Below, piece by piece: positions 33,894 to 42,698 of a DNA stretch of 64,000 nucleotides (within the stretch, counting starts at the first letter, position 1; each line of letters begins with the position of its first letter). Source of the DNA: an uncultured Sphingopyxis sp. (GTDB taxonomy: Bacteria; Pseudomonadota; Alphaproteobacteria; Sphingomonadales; Sphingomonadaceae); contig CAKZIN010000034.1 in NCBI GenBank assembly GCA_936933955.1, positions 1-64,000 on the forward strand. Reading direction: 5' to 3'. The notes under the pieces were generated by a model. The model saw only the letters and a list, made by a program, of their open reading frames with translations, searched no databases and had not been told where the DNA came from. Made by a program: the position numbers and the translations under genes.

Positions 33894-34427
33894 TCAGGCT
33901 GCGCGGCGCAGCTTGTTGAGTTTCTTGAGCAGCATGTCGCGCTTCATCCGCGACAGATGGTCAATGAACAGCACGCCGTTCAGATGATCCATCTCATGCT
34001 GGATGCAGGTCGCCATCAGCCCGCTCATGCGCTCGCGGTGCGTGGCGCCATCGAGGTCCTGCCACTCCACGGTGATTTCGGCGGGGCGCGTCACCTCCGC
34101 GTATTGTTCGGGAATGGAAAGGCAGCCTTCATTGTAGCAGCTGAGCTCGGGCGACGGGTCGGAGAATGTGGGATTGACGAACACCCGCGGGTTGCGGATC
34201 ACCTTTTCCCCACTCTCGTCCTCGGGATCGCGTTCCTGGAGGTCGATCACCAGCAGCCGCAGCGGCACCGCCACCTGGATCGCCGCAAGGCCAATGCCGG
34301 GGGCGTCGTACATCGTCTCAAGCATGTCATCGGCGAGCTGCTTGAGCTCCGCATCGAAGCGTTCGACCGGCTTCGAAATCTCGCGCAGCCGCACGTCCGG
34401 GGTTTCGATGATTTCGAGAATGGCCAT
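33894..34427 (-). CDS. def: Peptide deformylase
   Basis: Metalloenzyme that removes the formyl group from nascent proteins. All three motifs are present in the 177 residues: GIGLAAIQ (44-51), EGCLSIP with metal ligand C102, and HEMDHLNG with ligands H144 and H148 and catalytic E145. The ATG at 34427 gives the standard start MAILEIIETPDVRLR. It follows recR by 32 nt. The formyltransferase gene fmt, its functional counterpart, lies just beyond recR on the opposite strand. Confidence 0.97.
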   Translation of the reverse strand: MAILEIIETPDVRLREISKPVERFDAELKQLADDMLETMYDAPGIGLAAIQVAVPLRLLVIDLQERDPEDESGEKVIRNPRVFVNPTFSDPSPELSCYNEGCLSIPEQYAEVTRPAEITVEWQDLDGATHRERMSGLMATCIQHEMDHLNGVLFIDHLSRMKRDMLLKKLNKLRRAA

Positions 34428-34459
34428 GCCGCGCGAGCTAGGGTTGCCGGGGTTGCGGG

Positions 34460-35056
34460 TCAAGCGACCGGACGGCGCGCGCGCAGCGCCTGCGCCAGCG
34501 TGCCTTCGTCGAGATAGTCGAGCTCGCCGCCGACCGGCAGGCCGTGGGCGAGCTGGGTGATACGCACCGGCAGCCCCTCGAGCCGGTCGGTGATGTAGTG
34601 GGCGGTGGTCTGCCCCTCCAGCGTCGCGTTCATCGCCAGCACCACCTCGTCCACGCCGCCCGCGCCAATGCGCCGGACCAGCGCGTCGATACTGAGGTCA
34701 TCGGGGGTCACGCCATCCAATGCCGACAGCCGCCCGCCGAGCACATGGTACCGCCCGCCGAACAGCCGCGAGCGGTCGAGCGCCCACAGGTCGGCGACCT
34801 CCTCCACCACGCACAGGCTGCGCGGGTCGCGGCGTTCATCAGCGCAGATTGCGCACGGATCGCGCGTGTCGACGTTGCCGCAGGTCGAGCAGGTCAGCAG
34901 CCGCTCCTCAACGGTGCGCAGCGCCGCGATCAGCGGGGCGAGCGCGGTCTCGCGCCGCTTGACGAGATGCAGCACCGCCCGCCGCGCGCTGCGCGGGCCG
35001 AGGCCGGGAAGGCGGCTCAACTGCTGCACCAGCGCGTCGATTTCGGGGGATGCCAT
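34460..35056 (-). CDS. recR: Recombination mediator RecR
   Basis: Works with RecF/RecO to load RecA on single-stranded gaps. The 198 residues carry a helix-hairpin-helix (LSRLPGLGPRSARRAVLHL, 13-31), a zinc site of C56, C59, C68 and C71, a Toprim domain from about residue 79 (CVVEEVADLWALDRS), and the C-terminal Walker-like GLPVGGELDYLDEGTL. The ATG at 35056 is used; the frame stays open upstream through a G/C-skewed stretch that is not RecR. def follows. No dnaX or ybaB is adjacent, unlike in many bacteria. Confidence 0.96.
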   Translation of the reverse strand: MASPEIDALVQQLSRLPGLGPRSARRAVLHLVKRRETALAPLIAALRTVEERLLTCSTCGNVDTRDPCAICADERRDPRSLCVVEEVADLWALDRSRLFGGRYHVLGGRLSALDGVTPDDLSIDALVRRIGAGGVDEVVLAMNATLEGQTTAHYITDRLEGLPVRITQLAHGLPVGGELDYLDEGTLAQALRARRPVA

Positions 35057-35110
35057 GCGGGGTGGAGGTAGGCCGCGGGGGGCGGGGGTGCAAGCGGTCG
35101 GGAGCACGCC

Positions 35111-35148
35111 GGGTGGGCAAGGGAGCGGAGGGCGGGACGGGAGCGGGG
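35111..35148 (+). promoter_or_regulatory. Dense G-run block, potential G-quadruplex, between recR and fmt
   Basis: Seven runs of three or more G on the plus strand within 38 nt: 35111-35113, 35115-35117, 35121-35123, 35130-35132, 35134-35136, 35139-35141 and 35145-35148. The loops are 1, 3, 6, 1, 2 and 3 nt. A further G-rich patch lies at about 35059-35090. The rest of the 228-bp divergent interval flips to C-rich on the same strand (about 35200-35280). The block could fold as a G-quadruplex. It lies 54 nt before the recR start and 136 nt before the fmt start. Confidence 0.5.
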
Positions 35149-35284
35149 CGCACGCGGCGGGCAACCTCTGTCCGCCCGCGCCTGCGATCGATGCCCATAT
35201 GTGCGCCAGCGCCGTCGATCCGCCACCCCCTTCCTGCCCCTCGCCGCTTGCCCCGCGCTACCCCGCTCCCCTATCGCGGGCGCC

Positions 35285-36208
35285 ATGCGAGTGGTGATGA
35301 TGGGAACGCCGGCCTTTGCCGTGCCGACGCTGGAGGCGCTGGTGGGGGCGGGGCATGAGGTGGTGGCGGTTTACAGCCAGCCGCCACGCCCCGCGCATCG
35401 CGGCAAGCGCGAAACGCCCTCCCCCATCCACACCCGCGCGCAGGAGCTCGGCATAGAGGTGCGCACGCCTCGCTCGCTGCGTGACGCGGAGGAGCAGGCG
35501 GTGTTTGCGGCGCGCGACGCCGACGTCGCGGTAGTCGCCGCCTATGGCCTAATCCTGCCGCAGCCGATCCTCGATGCGCCGCGGCACGGATGCCTCAACG
35601 TCCACGCATCGCTGTTGCCGCGCTGGCGCGGGGCGGCGCCGATCGTGCGCGCGATCCTCGCGGGGGATGCGGAGACCGGCGTCGGCATCATGCAGATGGA
35701 GGCCGGGCTCGACACTGGTCCGGTGCTGGCGGAGGCGCGCACCCCCATCGCACGCAAGACCGCGGGCGAACTCACCGACGAGCTTGCGCACATGGGGGCT
35801 GCGCTGATGGTCGAGGTGCTAGGCGACCTCCCCGCGCACCCCCCTCGCGTACAGCCCGACGAAGGCGTCACTTACGCGCGCAAGATCGACAAGTCGGAGG
35901 CGGCGATCGACTGGCACGCGAGCGACGTGCAGGTCGAACGCCACATCCGCGCCTTTGCCCCCGCGCCGGGAGCCTGGACGAGCTACGGCGGGGAGCGCCT
36001 CAAAATTCTCGCCGCCGACGTGCTGCACCCCGGCGAAACGCAGCCGGGCGCGGCACCGGGCACGCTTCTCGACGAGCATTTCACCGTCGCCTGCAACCCG
36101 GGCGCGGTGCGGGTGACGCTGGTGCAGCGCGCGGGGCGCGGCGCCATGACGGCGAGTGAGCTGCTGCGCGGCTTCCCCCTGCCTGCAGGCACGCGGTTCG
36201 ACCCATGA
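35285..36208 (+). CDS. fmt: Methionyl-tRNA formyltransferase
   Basis: Formylates initiator Met-tRNA using 10-formyl-THF. The 307 residues start MRVVMMGTPAFAVPTLEAL. The catalytic region is NVHASLLPRWRGAAPI, followed by GVGIMQMEAGLDTGPVL, which contains the folate and catalytic aspartate motif. The C-terminal domain reads EGVTYARKIDKSEAAIDW and IRAFAPAPGAWT. It overlaps truA by 4 nt (ATGA). def lies on the other strand, so the formylation and deformylation genes flank recR. Confidence 0.97.
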   Translation: MRVVMMGTPAFAVPTLEALVGAGHEVVAVYSQPPRPAHRGKRETPSPIHTRAQELGIEVRTPRSLRDAEEQAVFAARDADVAVVAAYGLILPQPILDAPRHGCLNVHASLLPRWRGAAPIVRAILAGDAETGVGIMQMEAGLDTGPVLAEARTPIARKTAGELTDELAHMGAALMVEVLGDLPAHPPRVQPDEGVTYARKIDKSEAAIDWHASDVQVERHIRAFAPAPGAWTSYGGERLKILAADVLHPGETQPGAAPGTLLDEHFTVACNPGAVRVTLVQRAGRGAMTASELLRGFPLPAGTRFDP

Positions 36209-36942
36209 ACCGCTACCGCCTTCTCCTCGAATGGGACGGTCGCCCGTTCATGGGCTGGCAGCGCCAGGCGCACGGGCCGAGCGTGCAAGGCGCGATCGAA
36301 GCGGCGGCGGCGCGCTTCCTTGGGAACGATGTCGCAGCGGTGGCGGCGGGGCGCACCGACACCGGCGTCCACGCGGTCGCCATGAGCGCGCATCTCGACG
36401 CGACGCGGGAGATGGAGCCGTTCCGAGTGATGGAGGCGCTTAACGCCCAGCTCCGCCCCCTCCCCATCGCAGTGCTCGAAGCGAGCCTCGCGGAGGATGA
36501 CTGGCACGCGCGCTTTTCGTGCATCGGCCGTGCCTACCGCTACCGCATCGTCAACCGCCGCGCGCCGCTGACCCTGCAGCTCGGCCGCGCATGGCAGGTT
36601 GCGACCCCGCTCGACGCCGAGGCGATGAACGAAGCGGCGCAATTGCTGATCGGACGACACGACTTCACCACCTTCCGCTCGGCGCATTGCCAGAGCGCGA
36701 GTCCCGTCAAGACGCTCGACCGGCTGGTGGTCTGGCGCGAGGGCGACTGGATCAACATCGAGGCCTCCGCCCGCAGTTTCCTCCACCATCAGGTGCGTTC
36801 GATGGTCGGGTGCCTGGTGCTGGTGGGGCGCGGGCGGTGGAGCGCCGACGACCTCGCCGCCGCGCGCGACGAAGCCGACCGCGCCGCCCTCGGCCTCAAC
36901 GCCCCGCCCGACGGCCTCTACTTCACCCGCGCGCGATATTGA
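36205..36942 (+). CDS. truA: tRNA pseudouridine(38-40) synthase
   Basis: Makes pseudouridine at positions 38-40 of the tRNA anticodon arm. The 245 residues begin NRYRLLLEWDGRPFMGWQRQ. The catalytic aspartate is D52 in AAGRTDTGVHA. FSCIGRAYRYRI, FHHQ-type FLHHQVRSMVGCLVLVG and APPDGLYF are the other family motifs. The start overlaps the fmt stop by 4 nt, a common fmt-truA arrangement in alphaproteobacteria. Confidence 0.97.
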   Translation: MNRYRLLLEWDGRPFMGWQRQAHGPSVQGAIEAAAARFLGNDVAAVAAGRTDTGVHAVAMSAHLDATREMEPFRVMEALNAQLRPLPIAVLEASLAEDDWHARFSCIGRAYRYRIVNRRAPLTLQLGRAWQVATPLDAEAMNEAAQLLIGRHDFTTFRSAHCQSASPVKTLDRLVVWREGDWINIEASARSFLHHQVRSMVGCLVLVGRGRWSADDLAAARDEADRAALGLNAPPDGLYFTRARY

Positions 36943-36982
36943 GGGGTTAGTCCCTCGTCCTTCCCCGTCACCCCGGGCGACG

Positions 36983-38878
36983 CTAAATTCCGAACAGCCG
37001 CGTGAGGCTCTTTTCCAGCATGAAGAACTGCCAGATCTGCCGCGCGCGGTCGGCGTGGCCGCTTTGGTGTTCGTCGACCAGCCGCCGCACCTCCGCCATC
37101 TCGAACCAGCCGGTGGCGGTGAGCGTCGGGCTGGTTCCCAGCCGCCGCGCCTCCCCTGCCAGCGGGCCGCGGAACCAGCGGGTCAGCGGGGTGACGAAGC
37201 CCATCTTGGGCCGGTAGAGGAGGTCGTGCGGCAGCACCCCTTCGAGCGCGCGCTTCATCAGCCATTTGCCCTGCGCGCCACGCACGCGCATCACCGCGGG
37301 AAGGCTTGCGGCGAATTCGATCAGGTGGTGGTCGAGCAGCGGCTCGCGCGCTTCGAGGCTGACTCCCATGCTCATGCGGTCGACCTTGGTCAGGATGTCA
37401 CCCGGCAGCGCGATGAGGAGGTCGGCATATTGCGCGGCGTCCAGCGGTTCGCTGACCGGCGCTTCGGCCATTGTCCGGATCCAGCGATGCTCCGCGACAT
37501 GCCCTTGCAGCGCCTGCCGCGCGGCGGGGGTGAGCAGCTGCGCGCGCGCCTCCGGCGACATGATGCCGATCGAGCGGGCGTAGGCCTCCGCCCCATCGCG
37601 GGCGAGGTTGGTGAGCGTCGCCTTGGCGCGCAGCGGGCGCGGCGCCCAGCCGAGTTCGGGCCAGGCGTTGGCGAGCGGGCCCAGCACCGCGCTGCGTAGC
37701 CCCGCGGGGAGCCACGACCGCGCGCGTTCCTCCTGATGCTGAAAAACGAGGCGGCGATAGCCGGCGAACGCTTCGTCGGCGCCGTCGCCCGACAGCGCCA
37801 CCGTCACCCGCTCGCGCGCAAGTTCGCTCACGCGATAGGTGGGCAGCGCGGAGGAGTCCGCGAACGGTTCGTCGCACAGCGCCGCGACCGTGTCGGCGAG
37901 CGCGAAGTCGTCGGCGCTGACCGTTCGCGTCACATGATCGGTGGCGAAGCGCCGGGCGATGACGTCGGCGTAGCGGGTCTCATCGAGCGTGGGGTCGTCG
38001 AAGCCGATCGAGCAGCTCTGCACCGCATCCGCGCTCGCCTCGGCCATCAGCGCGACGACCGCGCTCGAATCGACCCCGCCCGAGAGGAAGGCGCCGAGCG
38101 GCACGTCGCTCACCATTCGGCTGCGGACCGCGGCGCGCAGCAGGTGCGAGAGATGCTCCGCGGCCTCGCCCTCGCTGGCGGCGATGCGGCGGGAGAAATC
38201 GGGCGCCCACCAACGCGTCGGTTTCGTGGGATGACCGTCCCGTTTGAGGTGCCAATAGTGCCCCGCAGCGAGCTTTTTCACGCCCGCGACGATCGAGGCG
38301 TCGTCGGGCACGTAGCCAAAGGCGAGGTAATCCTCGACCGCGCACACGTCGGCGACGACGCGCAGCGTGGGCAGCGTCAGCAGCGCCTTAAGCTCGCTCG
38401 CGAACGCCAGCGTGCCGTCGGCCAGCGTCGCGTAGAAAAGCGGCTTCACCCCCAGCCGATCGCGGGCGAGGAACAGGCTGCCCTCCGCCGCATCGTGAAT
38501 GGCGAAGGCGAACATCCCCTCCAGCCGGTCGATAGAGCGCGGACCCCAGGCGGCGAAGGCGGCGAGAATCACCTCCGTATCGCCATCGGTGCGAAACCGG
38601 GCCCCGCTGCGCTCCAGCTCGGTGCGTAGTGCGCGGTAGTTGTACACCTCGCCGTTGTAGCTGATGTGATAGCGGCCGTCGGCGCTGGGCATCGGCTGCG
38701 GCGAGCCTGCGACGTCGATGATCGACAGGCGACGGTGGCCGAACACCACGCCTGGCGCGCTCCAGATGCCGTCGCCATCGGGGCCACGATGGCTGAGCGT
38801 CGCGATCATCGCGCGCACGCGATCCTCGGGCAGCGGGCGCGGTTGCTGGGGGTGGTAGAGGCCGGCGATGCCGCACAT
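36983..38878 (-). CDS. XrtA-system amidotransferase (asparagine synthase-like)
   Basis: Glutamine-dependent amidotransferase of the exosortase A polysaccharide locus. The 631 residues resemble AsnB: nucleophile C2 in MCGIAG, LSHRGPDGDG (28-37), GRYHISYNGEVYNYR for glutamine binding, and a synthetase PP-loop at SGGVDSS (266-272). ALSGDGADEAFAGYRR and REPLLDHHLIEFA follow. In these loci the enzyme probably amidates a sugar or aminoacyl part of the exopolysaccharide rather than aspartate. It is the last gene of the 12-gene minus-strand operon, 21 nt after xrtA. Confidence 0.92.
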   Translation of the reverse strand: MCGIAGLYHPQQPRPLPEDRVRAMIATLSHRGPDGDGIWSAPGVVFGHRRLSIIDVAGSPQPMPSADGRYHISYNGEVYNYRALRTELERSGARFRTDGDTEVILAAFAAWGPRSIDRLEGMFAFAIHDAAEGSLFLARDRLGVKPLFYATLADGTLAFASELKALLTLPTLRVVADVCAVEDYLAFGYVPDDASIVAGVKKLAAGHYWHLKRDGHPTKPTRWWAPDFSRRIAASEGEAAEHLSHLLRAAVRSRMVSDVPLGAFLSGGVDSSAVVALMAEASADAVQSCSIGFDDPTLDETRYADVIARRFATDHVTRTVSADDFALADTVAALCDEPFADSSALPTYRVSELARERVTVALSGDGADEAFAGYRRLVFQHQEERARSWLPAGLRSAVLGPLANAWPELGWAPRPLRAKATLTNLARDGAEAYARSIGIMSPEARAQLLTPAARQALQGHVAEHRWIRTMAEAPVSEPLDAAQYADLLIALPGDILTKVDRMSMGVSLEAREPLLDHHLIEFAASLPAVMRVRGAQGKWLMKRALEGVLPHDLLYRPKMGFVTPLTRWFRGPLAGEARRLGTSPTLTATGWFEMAEVRRLVDEHQSGHADRARQIWQFFMLEKSLTRLFGI

Positions 38879-38899
38879 GGTGGCGTGGCGCTTTCCCGC

Positions 38900-40480
38900 T
38901 CAGTCGCCCTGCGTCAAGCGCATCGCCAGCGCATCACCACCGCCCGCCGCTTGCAGGAAGGCGGCGATCGCATTGCGCCCGGGCGCCGATCCTTCGGCGG
39001 GCGCGCTCACCAGCACCGCCCAGCCGCGCGGGTCGCCGCGGAGAGCGCGGGCGCGCAGCGTCGCCCACTTCACCCGCGTTGGATCAGCAGTGAACTCTCC
39101 ATCGACCCGATAAAGCCGCGCGACGTCACGCACCTCGGCGCGCCGGACGATACGGTCGACGGCCATGCCGCCGAGCGGCGCGAGCCCCTGGCCCCAGCGC
39201 CAATCGCTGTCGGGGCCGACCGCGCCCTGCCCGAAGCCGACCAGCTCCGCGCCTTCGCTCTGCCGCGTGAAGCCGGCGAGGGTGACCGTCACCACCCGGC
39301 CTGCCGGATCGCGGTAGCGCCAGTCGCGGCGTTGCTGCGCACCGGCAAAGTGCGCGCGCCACTCGCCAGCCGCGGCGGGCGCATCGGCCAGCCTCTCCCA
39401 CCCTGGCACCTCGGGCGAGCTCGGCAACGGTAGCGGTAGGGTGCGCGCGGTGCTGGTGAGCCCAAGCGCGACTGGCACGCCCACCACCAGCGCCGCCGCG
39501 CCCACGATCTGCACCAGCGGCGCCCGCCAGCCCGCCCAGCGCGCGATGGCGGCGTCAGAAGGCGCATCCTCGTCGTCGGGGCTGCGTTCGATGAACGGTT
39601 TGGCCGCCAGCGCGACGAGAGCGATGACCAGCGCAAAGAAAACCCAGCCGTAGATCAGATGGTCCGCGCCGACGGCGAAGCGCGTGCCCCACGCCTCCGC
39701 CATGACGATCGTCCCCCACGCGCGCACCGCATTGGCGAGCACGCCGCCGACCAGCGCGAAGGCGACGAACGCGATGCGCTTCCACGTCGTACGAAACCAG
39801 AGGTGCGCGGCAAAGGTCGCCAGCGCGGCGATGGCGACGAGGAACTTCACCCCCGAACAGGCCTCCGCCACGGCGAAATAGCCGCGCGGGGTGGTGATAA
39901 AGATGCCCTCGATCACCGCCGGAATGCCGGAGAGATGCAGCATCGGCATGATCAGCTCGGCGGTGACGCGCTGCATCAGCGGCACGAGCTCCTCGCCTAC
40001 GGGCACAAGAAACAGCGCAAAGCCGAGCGGGAACAACAGCGCGCGCGTCACTTGCGGTCCGAACAGCGCGGGCACCAACGCGAGCGGCATCGCGATCAAC
40101 CCGGCGTGGCGCAGCAGCTGCACGCCGGCGAGCTCCCCCGCGAGCCACGGCAGCACCGCCAGCGCGACCAGCGCCAGCCCCGGCGCCCACGCACGAGGCT
40201 CGAGCGCGAGCACCGTCGTTCGCCGCCGCCAGATCAGCCAGCCGATCATCGGCAGCAGCAACCAGCAATGGCTGAAAGTCGAACGATTCCACTGCTCGAA
40301 CAGGGTGAGCAGATCGCGATGCAGCACGACCAGCAGCGCGGCGACGGTCGCAGCGTAGGCGCGCAAGAATTGGCGCCAGCGCTTGTCGAGAGGGCGATCA
40401 CCCTCCCCCCCATAACCCTGAACCCGATTCAAAGTCTTCGGTTGAGCGGGCGCTTCCGGATGCTGAATCGACTTCAGCAT
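38900..40480 (-). CDS. xrtA: Exosortase A fused to an EpsI domain
   Basis: Membrane transpeptidase-like enzyme that cleaves PEP-CTERM sorting signals. The 526 residues comprise an N-terminal extension (1-35), a multi-helix exosortase domain (about 40-300) with catalytic triad C208 (EACSGVKFL), R253 (NAVRAW) and H274 (DHLIYGWVFF), then a soluble EpsI-like domain (about 320-526; DWRYRDPAGRVVTVTLAGF). EpsI is separate in many loci. The first codons overlap the glycosyltransferase stop by 7 nt. The extension is low in family-like character and is encoded by REP-like palindromic DNA. No PEP-CTERM protein occurs in the window. Confidence 0.93.
   Translation of the reverse strand: MLKSIQHPEAPAQPKTLNRVQGYGGEGDRPLDKRWRQFLRAYAATVAALLVVLHRDLLTLFEQWNRSTFSHCWLLLPMIGWLIWRRRTTVLALEPRAWAPGLALVALAVLPWLAGELAGVQLLRHAGLIAMPLALVPALFGPQVTRALLFPLGFALFLVPVGEELVPLMQRVTAELIMPMLHLSGIPAVIEGIFITTPRGYFAVAEACSGVKFLVAIAALATFAAHLWFRTTWKRIAFVAFALVGGVLANAVRAWGTIVMAEAWGTRFAVGADHLIYGWVFFALVIALVALAAKPFIERSPDDEDAPSDAAIARWAGWRAPLVQIVGAAALVVGVPVALGLTSTARTLPLPLPSSPEVPGWERLADAPAAAGEWRAHFAGAQQRRDWRYRDPAGRVVTVTLAGFTRQSEGAELVGFGQGAVGPDSDWRWGQGLAPLGGMAVDRIVRRAEVRDVARLYRVDGEFTADPTRVKWATLRARALRGDPRGWAVLVSAPAEGSAPGRNAIAAFLQAAGGGDALAMRLTQGD
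40418..40480. repeat. Pair of REP-like palindromes within the 5' end of xrtA
   Basis: ATGCTGAA (40460-40467), TCGAC, TTCAGCAT (40473-40480) is a perfect 8-bp inverted repeat that contains the xrtA start codon and the tail of the glycosyltransferase gene. A second, weaker unit, CTGAA-CCCGA-TTCAA, lies at 40418-40432. Both follow CTGAA-N5-TTCA. In frame they encode MLKSIQH and LNRVQG in the XrtA N-terminal extension. I recall such peptides from REP elements that are widespread in sphingomonad genomes. Confidence 0.55.
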
Positions 40481-41676
40481 GACGGGTTTCGGGCTGCAGC
40501 GCCCGCATCCAGCAGCACATCGAGCGGGGCGAGCTGCGCATCCCAGCCGTAGCGCTCGATCATCAGCGCGCGCGCCGCGGTGCCCATGGCCTTCGCGCGT
40601 TGCGGATCGGCGAGTAGCTGAGCGACAGCCCCCGCCGTCGCCTCCGCGCCATCCGCAGCGAACGCGTGCCTGCCACGGCTGAGGTCGATGCCATCCAGCG
40701 CAGCGCTGCTGGCAACGACGGGCCGCGCCATCGCCATCGCCTCGAGCAGCTTGTTCTGCACACCGCGCGCCACCGCGAGCGGCGCGACGACCACGTCTGC
40801 GGCGGCCAGCCAGGGGCGCACGTCGGGCACTTCCCCCGTCACCTCGACCTGGGCCGAGGCCAGGCCCCGGACCTCCGCCGTCGGCGCTCGACCGACGATA
40901 GCGAAGCGCGCCTGCGGCAGTTTCGGCATCACTTCACGCGCAATCAGCGTCGCGGCGGCGATGTTGGGCGGGTAATCCATCTGCCCGGTGAAAACGAGCA
41001 GCGGCGCGACCCGATCAGGCAATGGCGCGAAGTCGGCGTCGGGCGAGAATTGGTCGGTGTCGATGCCGTTGCCGACGACGTGGACGCGGCTCGTCAATCC
41101 GCTGCGCGCCGTGAACAGCGCCGCCTCCCCCTCACTGACAAACAGGCTCGCGTCCGCGCGTCGGGCGACACACGCCTCCCAGTCGGCCAGCAGTCGCCCC
41201 TCGCGCGCATGGAGCGAGCCGAGCGCCCCACCCTCTCGCGCATAGGCGTCGAACTTCGCCGAATCGACGTCGCAGAAATCCATGATCAGCCGCCCCGACC
41301 AGCCGTCGGGCACATAAGCCGCGCTCTGCCCGGAAAAGGCGACGATGGTGCCCACCCGCCCAGTTGCCAGCAGCGCAGCGACGTGACGTTTGAGCGCCGC
41401 ATCGGCGAACGCCTCGACCGATGCGGGGCGACCCGAAGTAAAGCTAGCGAGCATGGCGGCGGCGCGCGACCGGCGACGCACCTCGATGTGAGTGCTTGCC
41501 GCCATCGGTGCGATCTTCGCCATCGCCACCGCGCGGTCCGCCTCGCTGTCCGCCAGCGCTGCGAGGTGGACCGGCCCGCGCGCGGCGAGGTGACGGAACT
41601 GCTGCCACGAGCGAATCCGGTCGCCGCGGTCGGGCGGCCACGGCGCGCGGTGGGCGATGAACAGCGTCTCGCTCAT
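40474..41676 (-). CDS. XrtA-system glycosyltransferase (TIGR03087-like)
   Basis: A 400-residue GT-B glycosyltransferase of the exosortase A sugar-transferase group. It opens TLFIAHRAPWPPDRGDRIRSWQ, the family's characteristic start. The donor domain shows PLLVFTGQMDYPPNIAA, PQARFAIVGRAP, VEVTGEVPDVRPWLAAADVVV and the terminal signature GVQNKLLEAMAMARPVVAS. It builds the repeat unit of the exopolysaccharide in the cytosol. ATGA overlap with the FemAB-like gene upstream and a 7-nt overlap with xrtA downstream indicate translational coupling. Confidence 0.93.
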   Translation of the reverse strand: MSETLFIAHRAPWPPDRGDRIRSWQQFRHLAARGPVHLAALADSEADRAVAMAKIAPMAASTHIEVRRRSRAAAMLASFTSGRPASVEAFADAALKRHVAALLATGRVGTIVAFSGQSAAYVPDGWSGRLIMDFCDVDSAKFDAYAREGGALGSLHAREGRLLADWEACVARRADASLFVSEGEAALFTARSGLTSRVHVVGNGIDTDQFSPDADFAPLPDRVAPLLVFTGQMDYPPNIAAATLIAREVMPKLPQARFAIVGRAPTAEVRGLASAQVEVTGEVPDVRPWLAAADVVVAPLAVARGVQNKLLEAMAMARPVVASSAALDGIDLSRGRHAFAADGAEATAGAVAQLLADPQRAKAMGTAARALMIERYGWDAQLAPLDVLLDAGAAARNPSC

Positions 41677-42698
41677 CCGAGCTGCCGGGCGATATGCGGG
41701 CCGACGAGGTTAGCGAGCGGGAGCGGCAGCTTTTGCCACGCCGCGACCATCTGCTGGTAACGCGGGCTTTGTGCCGACACGTCACGCGTCGCCCCGTCTG
41801 CGCACCAGCGCGCATAGCGCAGCGGCTGCGCCTCGAACCCCCAGTTGCGCTTATACGCGGCGGGGCCGCTGCCTGCCTGCGAGCGACCGAAGTCGAACGC
41901 GCCGCATCCCTTAGTGCGCGCATGGTCCATCAGCTCGAAATACATGCGTTCGTTGGCGCGCAGCCCCCGCGCCTCCCGCGTACCGCCACCCCAATAGGGC
42001 ATGACCGTGCCGCGCCAGTAGAGGCTCAATACCGACGCCACCGCCTCACCCTTATGCGCGACGGTGAGGATGTCGGCATCGGCAAAGGTATCGAGCACCG
42101 CGTCGAACAGCGCGCGCGGGAACACCGGCGTGCCGAGGTTGCGCACGCTCGTCGCGTAGCAGCGATAATGGTCGCGGCGGTCCTGCTCGTCGCGCCCAAC
42201 GCGCACCGTCAACGCATTGGCGAGCCCCTTGCGCACCTCCGCGCGATGCTTGCGCGGGATGGCGGCGAGTTCGTCGTCGCGCGATGCGGCGAGCGGGCGG
42301 ACGAACTGCACCTTGCTCTCGCCATCGACCGCGAAGCCATCGGGCATAGCTCCGCCGCGCAGTTCGATGGCCTTTGTCCCGGTGGAGCGCGCCCGGGCGA
42401 CCGCCGCCTCAGTGAGCGCGGCCGCAGCCTGCGCATCGCCCAGCAGGCCGCCCCCGACCGCAAATCCGCTCGACACCAGCGCGTCACCGAACAGCCGGCT
42501 GCGCACATGCGTAAGGGGGAGCCAGCCGACGAGCTCAGAACCACGGGTCGCAAGCAGCGGCACGAAACGCTGGCGCGTCCCGCGCTCCACCGCACGACCC
42601 CAGCGCGGGGTGTGAAAGATGGTCGCTTCGGGACGGCTTTTGAGCCACGCCTCCACCCCCGCATCGTCGGCGGGGGTCGCGTCGCGCACGCCCAGCAT
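41673..42698 (-). CDS. XrtA-system FemAB-like GNAT-fold protein
   Basis: A 341-residue member of the PEP-CTERM-associated FemAB group, resembling peptidyltransferases that add amino acids to cell-surface polymers. Motifs are WLKSRPEATIFHTPRWG near the start, IPRKHRAEVRKGLANALTV in the middle, and the late core YWRGTVMPYWGGGTREARGLRANERMYFELM then FDFGRSQAGSGPAAYKRNWGFEAQPL. It probably aminoacylates or acylates a saccharide unit. The ATG at 42698 touches the stop of the deacetylase gene (TGATG), and the following gene overlaps by 4 nt. Confidence 0.9.
   Translation of the reverse strand: MLGVRDATPADDAGVEAWLKSRPEATIFHTPRWGRAVERGTRQRFVPLLATRGSELVGWLPLTHVRSRLFGDALVSSGFAVGGGLLGDAQAAAALTEAAVARARSTGTKAIELRGGAMPDGFAVDGESKVQFVRPLAASRDDELAAIPRKHRAEVRKGLANALTVRVGRDEQDRRDHYRCYATSVRNLGTPVFPRALFDAVLDTFADADILTVAHKGEAVASVLSLYWRGTVMPYWGGGTREARGLRANERMYFELMDHARTKGCGAFDFGRSQAGSGPAAYKRNWGFEAQPLRYARWCADGATRDVSAQSPRYQQMVAAWQKLPLPLANLVGPHIARQLG

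Noticed and set aside
36943..36982. Terminator between truA and the XrtA amidotransferase gene
   Set aside because: The 40-nt convergent gap has only short G and C runs, without a stem longer than four pairs or a T tract.
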